64,000 nucleotides of DNA, from the NCBI GenBank assembly GCA_029204225.1, contig CM055105.1, positions 18,515,226-18,579,225 on the forward strand. Reading direction: 5' to 3'. Below, one piece after another: positions 55,600 through 64,000 of this stretch. Position 1 is the first letter of the stretch. Each line of letters begins with the position of its first letter. A program made the position numbers and the translations under genes. The notes beneath the pieces are model-generated. The model was not told the origin of the DNA. It saw nothing but the letters and a program-made list of their open reading frames with translations, and did not search any database. Origin of the DNA: Diphasiastrum complanatum. Taxonomy: Eukaryota; Streptophyta; Lycopodiopsida; Lycopodiales; Lycopodiaceae.

Positions 55600-58500
55600 A
55601 TGCCAGTGCGGGACCGAGGCCTTTGGGCCGAGGTTGAGCTTACCGACGGGGATGTGGGCACACACCATGGCTCAGGCACCCGCAGATGGAGATGCTTGCA
55701 TTGCGGTGGTCACTTCACGGGATCAGTCACCAGGGTTAGGGCTCACTTGCTGCGGGTCAGAGGGCCAGATGGGCGGACATTGGGCACATCTGATTGCCCC
55801 AGGATTTCTGATGAGGATCTGCAGAGGTTGTCTACCATGTACGGGCCCGGTACTGCATCACAGGGTTCTAGACAGGGACAGGCAGCAGGAGCAGCTACAG
55901 GTAGGCATGCAGAAGGGCTCATAGGCAGACAGGCAGGGCCTACCATGGATATTGGGCCCAGTACATCACGGGCAGGGCATGGTATAGCTGCAGGACGTAG
56001 TACATCATGGGTTGGGCATGGTACAGGTGCAGGGCCCAGTACATCAAGGGCAGAGCATGGTACAGCTGCAAGGCCCAGTACAGCACGGGCAGAGCATGGT
56101 TCAGGTGCAAGGCCCAGTAGAGCACCTTCAGTTCCATCAACAGCAGCAGCAGGACCATCAGATGAGCATGTTGGTTCAGCAGCAGCGGGTGCTTCTCGAC
56201 CCTCCTCCTCGATAGCAGATGCACCACATGCTTCAGCAGATGTTGCCAGAGAGAGTGACACACCCACAGATCAGCCATCCGTTGGGCATGCCAGACCACG
56301 AGCACCATATACACAGCAGAGAGGGGTTAGGCCCAGGCAACAGACCCTTGATCAATGCGGCTGGCAGAGAGAGCAGCAGGCCCGTTGCACTCGACTGTGT
56401 GGCCAATTCTTTTACGAGTGCGGCATTGCCTTTGCTGTTGCTGACACTTGGGTGTTCAGGGAGTTCTGTGCACAGATGGCGGCCGTGGATGCTACATGGA
56501 CACCTCCCAGGCGAGAGGCACTACGAGGGAGGTTGCTTCGTCAGGAGGAGGAGACCATCACGCGGGAGTTGAGTTCCATTCGCTCAGCTTGGCAGCAGTA
56601 AGTAACTTGTCTTTGTAATCTCTTTGCATGTGTTTAGGATTTACTGGTGCCGTAATTTTTGCATGTAGCTAATGGGTGTTTTGCGACAGGTATGGATGCA
56701 CGATACTGAGCGATGGATGGACCGACATTCGTCGGCGATCCGTCATCAATGTCTTGGTTTCTTGCCCGCTTGGCACAGTATTCCTACGTGGCGTGGATGC
56801 CACTCGAGGTGGTGACGCCATCACAGCCGATTTCATATGGGAGGTCATTAGAGATGTTATTGCTGACATCGGAGATGAGCACGTGGTTCAGGTTGTCACC
56901 GACAACGCCTCGAACTGTAAGCAGATGGGCGAGATTATGATGGGGGAGCACCCCAGCATTGTGTGGACACCCTGTGCTGCACATTGCATAGACTTGCTCA
57001 TCCATGACCTGTGTGCGCTTCCATGGATCAGAGAGGTATAGTTTGTTCTATTTGCTATGCTTTATTCCTTCGATGCTGCTAACCACATCTCAACTACTGT
57101 CTAAACTTTTTTACTAGGTGTTTGTGTTGCAGATCACTTCTACGGCCATGCGCCTGGTCACTTTTGTCACCAGGAAGAGGCGTGTGTTGGCCCTGTTCCG
57201 CACCTTCTCCACCCTAAACCTGAAGAAGCCCACACCCACACGCTTTGCGTTTTACTTCTTGGTGCTAGAGCGATTGGTGGTGGTGAAGGATGCATTGCGG
57301 CGGATGGTTTCCAGCGTGGCCTTCCGGGACTTTACAGACCTCCCCCATTCGGCATTTTTCCAGTCCACTATGTACGGCGACGAGTTCTGGAGAGCTGCTG
57401 AGGAGATTAGTGGGATCCTACTACCCATTTACAGAGTGCTGCGTCTGGTAGACCGTGAGGGGTGCACCCTCGGTCTCATTTACGAGTTCATGGAGCGCAT
57501 CGGCGAGGGGATTCTGTTGTCAGCCTTGGACGAGCATAGGTATGACTCTTCAGTGTCTAGTTTGTTGTTTCTCACTCGAGTCTGATGCATTTCTTTTATG
57601 CTATGGTTTAGTGATTGTTGTAATTTGTCTGCTGCAGGAGGCGCGAGATCTCACGCATCTGGGAGGCCAGATGGGACTACATCCACCAACCCATCCACGC
57701 CGTAGCCCACATGTTACACCCCTTGTGGCGCTCTACACGAGAGAGGGACGATCCGGAGCTGCACCGGGGATGGGTGGAGTACACGGAGCGCGTATGGCCC
57801 GGACCAGGTACGTGTGAGAAATCATTTGGTAGCAATGTTACTGCAGTATTGTACTCATTGGTAGTGTCTGAATTTGAGGGGTCTTACATGTGCCATGTTT
57901 TTCCTTTTGCCAATAGGTCCGATGCTGGCCAACATTGCAAGCCAGCTGCTCGCATTTGAGCGCCTCCAGTTTCCTTTCGATGGAGAGCAGAGTAGGCGGA
58001 GGGAGGATCAACTAAGGCCCGTTACATGGTGGTGCATCCACGGGCGCAGCACAGGTGACCTGAGGCGATTGGCTGAGAGAGTCCTTGCACAGGACTGTTC
58101 TGCAGGAGCTTGTGAGCGGAATTGGAGCACCTGGGCCTTGTATCACACGCAGAAGAGGAACAGGTTGTCCATCGAGCAGTGTAGGCGGTTGGTGTTTGTG
58201 AACACCAACGGCCGTATGCTGAGGCGCACACGAGGAGAGGGTCAGATGCTCGAGGTGAGTCACATCATCACCCCTTTTTTCTTGGTATGCTTTGATGAAT
58301 TGATTTGCTTTCAAAATATGCAGTGAGTTGCACAATACCTGCCTAACAACAATGTATTGTTTTTGGTTGCAGGTGGACCCCGACACTTGCTTGGTGGATT
58401 CGATAGCTGCTGCTCCTCGGGCACCACCCACACAGGAGGAGATGGATGATGAGATCCATAGAGAGCTTTACAGACAGGCACAGGCTGACGCACGGGCTTT

Positions 58501-59149
58501 ACGGCGGCAGAGGAGGACAGAGAGGCAGAGGGAGAGGGCTGAGGAGGGAGATGACGAGGTCTCGGAGGGTGGAGAGATGCTCGGGGCAGACTATGTGGAG
58601 GAGGAGGAGTGGGTTGAGGGAGATACAGAGGAGGACGAGGAGATGTGGGCAGAGGCACAGGAGGATGACCTGGCTGACCTGCTGGTGGACCCTGATGCAG
58701 AGACAGAGGAGGAGCCAGCCATTCCTGCACGTAGGCCTAGGGGGAGACCTAGAGGTTCTAGGAGGGGGGGGCTGAGTACTCTTTTTGTAGACAGGAGTGG
58801 AGCATCACAGGCAGTCGTCGGCCAGGCATCATCACAGTGGGTAGGGCCATCCCAGGGCGTAGGGTTACGGCCACCTGACACACAGGCACGACGGAGTAGA
58901 CACAAGGCTGGGGGCAGCCAGATGGGGGCCAGAGGAGGGGAGAGAGGCAGAGGCAAAGGCAGAGGTAGAGGCAGGGAGAGGGGGGTGGTCCAGAGCCAGG
59001 GCACGCAGCAGGGATCCAGAGCACGCAGCAGAGCCAGGGCCACACCACGACATATGGCTCCCTCCAGTTCCGATTCATCTGCGGACCCATGGGATCTGCA
59101 ATCCACAGATTCGGATGATTTATCCTACCATGACTTTGACGAGCCTTAG
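55600..59149 (+). CDS. hAT B transposase, BED finger / DUF659 / hAT dimerisation, six exons
   Basis: Exons are 55600-56597, 56690-57035, 57118-57539, 57638-57807, 57917-58254 and 58373-59149, all GT-AG with matching phase. They give 1016 residues with no stop. A BED-type finger has Cys32, Cys35, His49 and Cys66. A Ser/Thr/Gly-rich 13-residue repeat region spans about 119-170. The DUF659 RNase H-like core has SDGWTD (Asp341) and VTDNASNC (Asp404), the first two catalytic aspartates. The hAT C-terminal dimerisation segment in exon 5 has CSAGACERNWSTWALYH. The last exon is unusual: a strongly acidic stretch, an AT-hook-like RRPRGRPRG and an Arg-Gly-rich tract. An intron acceptor at 55579 suggests a spliced 5' leader. 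Exon 3 could instead start at 57133 using the TTGCAG acceptor. It would excise and reinsert the element in the nucleus. Confidence 0.9.
55954..56109 (+). repeat. 39-bp coding minisatellite in hAT B transposase exon 1
   Basis: Four 39-base units encode 13-residue repeats of the form G-P-S-T-S-R-A-E-H-G-T-A-A with substitutions. They lie between the BED finger and the catalytic core and should be disordered. Confidence 0.85.
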
Positions 59150-59318
59150 TTATATAGTTTTCATTACGTTCATGGAACATCATTGTACCCCTTTTTGGTG
59201 CCATGTGGCCCGATATTATATATTATGATGATCCTATTCACAGCATTGTCGTGATTCAGTATTGTTCTTTGTGGTTTTAGTTCAGTAACTTCGGTTTTAT
59301 GGTTTATGATTTATGGTT

Positions 59319-59320
<2 letters not shown>

Positions 59321-59388
<68 letters not shown>
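59321..59388. repeat. Microsatellite (AG)34
   Basis: An uninterrupted AG run of 68 bases in the 3' untranslated part of hAT B, about 170 bases after the transposase stop. Confidence 0.97.
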
Positions 59389-59391
<3 letters not shown>

Positions 59392-59729
59392 TTGTTTTGT
59401 CAAAAATTGTTTCATTTAAGGCTAAAGTTCAGAATGATTCAGCTAGGTTTTTGTTCAGCATGGTTTTAGTTCCGTTTGTTGTGAATCGTGATCAGAGAGA
59501 GATAGAGAGAGGGAGAATCAGAGAAAGGGAGATTCCTGCTATGTTCACTAGGAATGCCCCAATGTGTTCTCTTTTTTTTATATGGGATGCAGCTTTAGCG
59601 TAAAGGGACCATCCTGCACCTGAAACAGTCGGCAAACTACACAATCATACTCCCCTCGATCAGAGCTTTCATCTGATGCCCATATTGCACAAAAAAATTT
59701 CAAAAAAAAAAAAAAAAAAAATTCGATTC

Positions 59730-59809
59730 TACACGATTCTGGGAAAATCCCGAATCGCGAATCGGGATCGCGATTCTGATCGCGATTCGCGAATCGCGCT
59801 GCAACTATG
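59730..59809 (-). repeat. hAT B right subterminal and terminal repeats
   Basis: It mirrors the left end: GAATCGCGAATCGGGATCGC and further ATCGCGATTC words lead into CGCTGCAACTATG. An A-rich run of about 19 bases (59700-59720) sits just inside, as a similar A run does at the left end (54716-54733). Confidence 0.8.
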
Positions 59810-60660
59810 ATTTGTACCATTCTGTCGTGACTGTGGTTATGGGCATTGCTATAAAGATTGTCCAGCAAGACCAAAGCCACCACCTGCTACAGCTCCTGTA
59901 AATTTGATAGCAATCAAGTGAAGACCGGTAGCTCAGAATAGATCAAGTATACCCTTGATGGTGGTCACCAGAGCACAGAAGAAGAAAGAACCAGTAGCGG
60001 ATCCAGTACCTGCTGATTCTATACCATTAATTGATATACCAACAGCATCTGGAGTCTATCCAAATCTTCATGCAGAAAAAAGAAGATATCAGGATATGAG
60101 GCAGTGGATTAAATATCTGCAAGAAGAAGAGTAGCTTGAAGCTGCTAAGGCAACAACCGAAGTTCGTTCTTCACCATTGCAGCCACCAAGAAATTCACGT
60201 ACAGATATGAATGATAAGTTGCATCATCATGAAGAACCTTTCAAGATGACTGAACTAGAAGCGCCGCAAACAGAACTGCTCATGAATATTTTGTCTAGTA
60301 AGATCAATATTTCATTGGGAGAGTTCCTGAAATTGGTGCCAAAAGCAAAAGAAGTCGTAGCGCAAAAGTTAGCTCAAGTGAAACCAGAAGTCCATCAAGA
60401 GCCACTTTTTTGTGCTGGATTTGAAGAATCTAATGAAGTACTCCATGTCGGAGCATCTTGGGAAAGTGAACAAAAGAATATCACCCTGCCGATACAGCAT
60501 AGACAATTTCCTAAGGAAGCAGCTGTGATAGATGGCGGTTCAGGAGTTAACCTGATTTCTACAAAGCTATGTGCAAAATGGGGCCTTACAAAGATCAAGC
60601 CTGCGACTTTTGCCATTAAGCTAGCTGATCAAACAACAGTTCGTCCGAGGAATGGTTGAA
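59810..60660 (+). pseudogene. Gypsy L gag end and aspartic protease
   Basis: After hAT B the gag frame continues as PFCRDCGYGHCYKDCPARPK, a third CX2CX3HX4C knuckle. A stop at about 59920 and another at about 60132 interrupt the frame. Frame 60177-60659 holds a spacer and the protease AAVIDGGSGVNLISTKLC, active site DGG in place of DSG/DTG. The frame stops at 60659. Confidence 0.82.
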
Positions 60661-61240
60661 GATATATCTGTCAGAATTGCAGGAGTACAGTCCGTCATTA
60701 CTTTCGTAGTAATGGACTTACCAGAAGCACCAAATGTCTACCGAGTCCTATTGGGACGTCCAATGCACCAAGTTCGTTCCAAAGAGTAATGCAATTTGCT
60801 TTTAAAGATTATCTACAGAAATTCCTTGAAATTTACTTGGATGACCTGGGAGTCCATAAGTACAGATACAGACCACCTGGATCGATTGGAGAAAGTATTT
60901 GAGAGATGTCGCAAATATCAAATTTCCCTAAATCCAGAAAAATGCCAGATATGGGTTTCACACGGAATTGTGCTTGGGCATGTGATATCGAGACATGGCA
61001 TTGCCACAAATTATTCTAAAATCAAGATTATTGTGGAATTGCCACCGCCAACAACGATTCGTGGAGTTTGTGTTTATGGGTCATGTGAACTACTATCAAA
61101 TTTTTATTATCTTCTTTGCGGATTTAGCACGACCTATATACAAACTAACTATTGTTCCTATTTGGACAGTAGAGGCGTTAGAAGCCTTTGAAAAATTAAA
61201 AAAAAAGCATTAACTTCAGCACCAATACTGCGTTCTCCAG
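60661..61240 (+). pseudogene. Gypsy L reverse transcriptase remnant with large deletion
   Basis: Protease-end text (VYRVLLGRPMHQ, about 60750) passes almost directly into the second half of RT: NAPSSFQRVMQFAF and the catalytic EIYLDDLGVHS-like text (about 60830). The first half of RT is deleted. Several stops and shifts follow through GHVISRHGIA (60980) to the thumb region. Confidence 0.8.
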
Positions 61241-61941
61241 ATTGGACGGTTGAATTTCATGTTCACACGGATGCCTCGAAATACGCCATTGGATCAGTTT
61301 TGACGGAGCCAGGCGACTATAAGAAGGACTATCCTCTATGATTTGCAAGCAGACAGCTTACAGACCCGGAGAAGAACTATTCAACAACAAAACGTGAAGT
61401 GTTAGCCATGATTTTTTCTGTTCGAAAATTTCTAGTACCTCATGGAAACGCACATCTTGTTTACCAGCCGTTACTTTACTTGGTAAACAAGATGTGCAAT
61501 ACTGGGCGTATTGCAAGATGGTTACCGTTATTGACTGAATTTGACTTTCGAATTGTGGTTCGAAAGGGGAAGCAACATTATCTAGCCGATCACGTTTCAC
61601 GAATTGAATCCGCACCAGTTAATACTGAAGTGGATGATGAATTACCAAATGCTGCATTGTTCTATGTAGAAGCACTACCTGAGTGGGCAGCGGATATTGT
61701 TGAGTACCTGATGCTAGGACAACCGAATGACTCTTTGACAAAAGTACAGAAGAGGCAATCGATTCATAAGGCTCAACCTTATCAATTGATTGCAGGACAA
61801 TTATATCATCGTGGATCAGACAATATTCTACGTAGATGTGTTTTACTGCATGAAATACCAGATTTAATCATGTTTTCACATGATGGCATGGGCGGAGGAC
61901 ATTTCTCTACAAATATTACTATTCGCAAACTTTTGCAATGA
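61241..61941 (+). pseudogene. Gypsy L RNase H and integrase N-terminus
   Basis: RNase H text is HVHTDASKYAIGSVLTEPG (61260), then FASRQLTDPEKNYSTTKREV and, in frame 61399-61941, RWLPLLTEFDFRIVVRKGK and HYLADHVSRIES. The end of this frame is the integrase zinc-binding start (FSHDGMGGGHFSTNIT). Confidence 0.85.
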
Positions 61942-62724
61942 GGTTGTTGGTGGCCTACGCTTCATAAGGACACAGAAAATTATATTCAGACATGTGATGT
62001 TTGCCAGCAAGCACGACGGCCTACTAGACAGAACTATGAACCCTTGCATCCGGTTTTATCGCAAGCGCCGTTTGAAAAATGGGGACTGGATTATGTTGGT
62101 CCTATTCATCCTACCGCGCAAGGATCTCAGGCCCGATACATTATCGTAGCAACTGATTATATGACCAAGTGGGTTGAAGCCAGAGCTGTCAAAGTTGCTG
62201 ATGCGAAATCTACGGCCAAGTTTCTCTATGAAAATATTATTATCAGATTTGGATGTCCAATCGAGATTGTCAGTGACCGGGGTACACACTTTGTTAATCA
62301 AACAATAAAGTGTTTACTAGAAGATTTTTTTGTTATACACATATTTAGTACTCCTTACTATCCCAGAGGGAATGGCCAAGCTGAATCTTCCAATAAGATT
62401 CTCTACACTACTATGACAAAAACAATTGAAGCGAGTCGGTCTGATTGGGAACATAAACTGTATGCAGCATTATGGGCATTCAGAACCACTTACAAAAGTA
62501 GTACAAATCAAACACTCTTTCAACTGGTTTATGGTCAAGATGCTGTCATGCCGATTGAATTTTTAATCCCATCTTTACGCATAGCGGCAACAGAACGGTT
62601 AAATGATGATAAGTCTTTACAACTACATCATGAAGCATTGCACAAATTATGTGAAACAAGATTGATGGCAGTTCATGCGTTAGCAGCAGAGAAAGCCCGC
62701 CGCAAGGCATGGCACGATCGTTGA
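61942..62724 (+). pseudogene. Gypsy L integrase core
   Basis: The zinc site finishes with YIQTCDVCQQARR (about 61985). Frame 62044-62724 has the core: WGLDYVGPIHPTAQG (first Asp), IVSDRGTHFVNQ (second Asp) and PRGNGQAESSNKIL (Glu). It also has the conserved ALWAFRTTYKSSTNQT segment. It ends at RRKAWHDR with a stop created at the junction with a foreign insert at 62725. Confidence 0.88.
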
Positions 62725-63000
62725 TTGCACGTAACAAAATGTGAAGTAGCTCCCGAATCAAAGATCACCTCTTGTGTGTCAGATGTGGAGGCTGCACACA
62801 CGTCTGTCAATTCCATAGCCATGCACGAATTATCTTGATTAATAATTTAGCTTTGCGGAAGCATTTTAGGTGAGGTGATTAGCACGACAAATTGATAGAA
62901 GCTATCAGTCATATGAAACAATTTAATCTACGAATAAGTTTATCTGCAAACAATGAACAATCAAACCATGAATGAAATGAAAATTCAGCTGATCAAGGGA
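62725..63000 (-). mobile_element. Copia gag/protease fragment inserted in Gypsy L
   Basis: On the minus strand, 62830-62725 encodes TQEVIFDSGATSHFVT, a Copia protease start with an intact DSG. It interrupts the Gypsy L pol between WHDR and KLKFTGEGPYKV, which are normally closer together. It resembles the protease start of Copia B (VVLDSRATSHFV). The exact ends are not resolved; up to about 63000 the sequence has no Gypsy match. Confidence 0.65.
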
Positions 63001-63272
63001 AATTGAAGTTTACCGGTGAAGGCCCATATAAAGTGAAGGAAATCCTGAACTATGGCGCAGTAATTCTTGAGCACTTGGACGGAAAACGATTTGATACTCC
63101 GGTGAATTGCAGCCGATTACGCAAGTTTTGTGCGCTTCCACTCCCTGCTGATGTTCGCACTGAACTCCCTATTCCCCCCGCCTCTGATGCTTCCCTCGCC
63201 TCTGCTTCGTCTCACGGACAGTCTGTGACCATTGGGGCTACCATTCCCATCACGGCTGCCCAAGCCGCCTGA
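63001..63272 (+). pseudogene. Gypsy L pol C-terminus (GPY-like module)
   Basis: Frame 63003-63272 begins KFTGEGPYKVKEILNYGAVI and continues to FDTPVNCSRLRKF, the C-terminal module of Gypsy integrases, followed by an Ala/Pro/Ser-rich tail. It ends with TGA at 63270-63272. The next frame continues in the same phase. Confidence 0.8.
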
Positions 63273-64000
63273 CCCCCCCACACAGAAGCTGTTTCCCCAA
63301 ACACACAATATTTCATGGATATGTTCGATGATTCCGACCCCCTTGGGGCCTCAAAAGTTTTTGAAATGCCCCAAAGCCCTGCGCCCTTTGAACTCCAATC
63401 CCCTGGAAGAGGATTCGAACAATTCCATGATGCTAGTACTGGTGTTGAAGATTCGTTCCAGCAACCTCAAGCTGAAGCCGCACCAGTCACACTTCGGGTC
63501 GAGAAAGCTGTAAAATCACCAAAGCAGTTCGATGCCACAGTGCCTGAGGGCTATGAAGAGGAGGACCTCTTTGAAGAAGAAGAATTACCGGCACCTGTTC
63601 CACGCCAACCAAGGACAGTACCATCAGGTCCTTCTGCTGCTACCACCTCCACAACAGTAGATTCTGGTGATGCTCTCAGTTTGGTCTCAAGCCTTGCGCA
63701 AGTAATCCAGTCTATGTTGGATAAGAAAAAAGAAATGGATCAGCGAATCTCGGATATGGGATCAGAAAATACTCTCATCAGCCAAAAAATTATTCAGCTG
63801 GATAGAGAATTGAAGATCGCCAAGCAGCATGAAGAAAAATCCGAAGCTGAGAAGAAGACAGCACAGCAACTGGCTGATCGCCTGGAAGAATATGTTAGCT
63901 CACTGCAGAATGCCCTGACAACCGCTCAAGATCAGGTGGACAAGGCCGTGCAGGATGCAAAGCAACAACTGCAGCTGCTACAAGGTCAACTGCAGATGGC
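63273..64000 (+). CDS. Additional open frame downstream of pol in Gypsy L: acidic then coiled-coil protein, 3' partial
   Basis: An uninterrupted frame runs from just after the pol TGA to the end of the window (242 codons). It is in the same phase as pol. The first ATG is at 63315 (MDMFDDSDPLGASK). Residues to about 100 are acidic and Pro-rich (GYEEEDLFEEEELPAPVP). From about 130 on the sequence is a long amphipathic helix region (IIQLDRELKIAKQHEEKSEA and ADRLEEYVSSLQNALTTAQD), strongly predicted as coiled coil by composition. I recognise no family. It looks well preserved compared with the broken pol beside it. It could be read by readthrough of the TGA, from a spliced RNA, or from its own start. 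Confidence 0.7.

Larger units (their letters stand above)
54621..59809 (+). mobile_element. hAT element B, 5189 bp, structurally complete
   Basis: It has perfect 13-bp terminal inverted repeats, CATAGTTGCAGCG at 54621 and CGCTGCAACTATG ending at 59809. Flanking 8-bp direct repeats are ACTTGTAC (54613-54620) and ATTTGTAC (59810-59817), 7 of 8 identical, the hAT hallmark. Removing the element rejoins the gag frame of Gypsy L between two zinc knuckles. Both ends carry subterminal GAATCGCGATTC words. Inside is one six-exon transposase gene with no interruption. This is the most intact DNA transposon in the window and could be autonomous. Confidence 0.93.

Noticed and set aside
55743-56314. Minus-strand frames of up to 174 codons opposite hAT B exon 1
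   Set aside because: They are shadows of the GC-rich transposase exon; composition mirrors its Ser/Gly/Ala repeats and no domain is present.
58311-59204. Minus-strand Pro/Leu-rich frames opposite hAT B exon 6
   Set aside because: Shadows of the acidic and Arg-Gly-rich last exon.

Overview
The window is nuclear DNA from a land plant, most likely a flowering plant. The evidence is GT-AG spliced exons of a plant glutamine-dependent NAD+ synthetase, plant-type Copia (Ty1) and Gypsy (Ty3) LTR retrotransposons with initiator-Met-tRNA primer sites, a plant-type BED/DUF659 hAT transposon, and long (CT)n/(CA)n microsatellites. The species cannot be named from the sequence.

The only host gene I can support is NAD+ synthetase (NADS), on the minus strand. 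Seven exon copies (six coding steps) cover the C-terminal synthetase half: 46064-46202, 45103-45279, 39987-40154, 39641-39736, 38370-38498, and a terminal exon present twice, at 15331-15582 and 13138-13389. The terminal exon lies in a 2.2-kb head-to-tail duplication (12525-14718 and 14719-16969), and both copies keep the acceptor, reading frame and stop. The N-terminal glutaminase exons are not in the window. The last intron is about 22.8 kb.

Layout. 1-9493: minus-strand Copia debris from several elements (gag/protease pieces at 1-1548 and 5880-7320, RT at about 8370-9493, LTR edges at 1564, 3634 and 7442). 9494-12524: no recognisable gene. 12525-16969: the duplicated terminal exon. 17747-36614: an 18.9-kb nest inside the NADS intron, bounded by the two LTRs of one Copia element (A) and a 5-bp CCATA duplication. 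Inside it lie a Gypsy fragment (D) carrying a MITE, a decayed hAT copy split by Copia B, a rearranged Copia C with a chimeric tandem array, and a LINE-like fragment. 36615-46202: the remaining NADS exons, with a second CATAG-ended MITE-like repeat in an intron. About 46800-64000: a decayed plus-strand Gypsy element (L), split by a chromodomain Gypsy (K, minus strand, long intact gag-pol frame) and by a 5.19-kb hAT element (B, 54621-59809).

The hAT B element looks structurally complete: 13-bp perfect terminal inverted repeats, a 7/8-matching 8-bp target duplication, subterminal palindromic repeats and a six-exon transposase of 1016 codons with no interruption. Gypsy L carries an additional open frame after pol, in frame with it and separated by one TGA. 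It encodes an acidic then coiled-coil protein that runs off the window end. The relative order of insertions can be read from the nesting: L before K and hAT B; Copia A and Gypsy D before hAT A; hAT A before Copia B.
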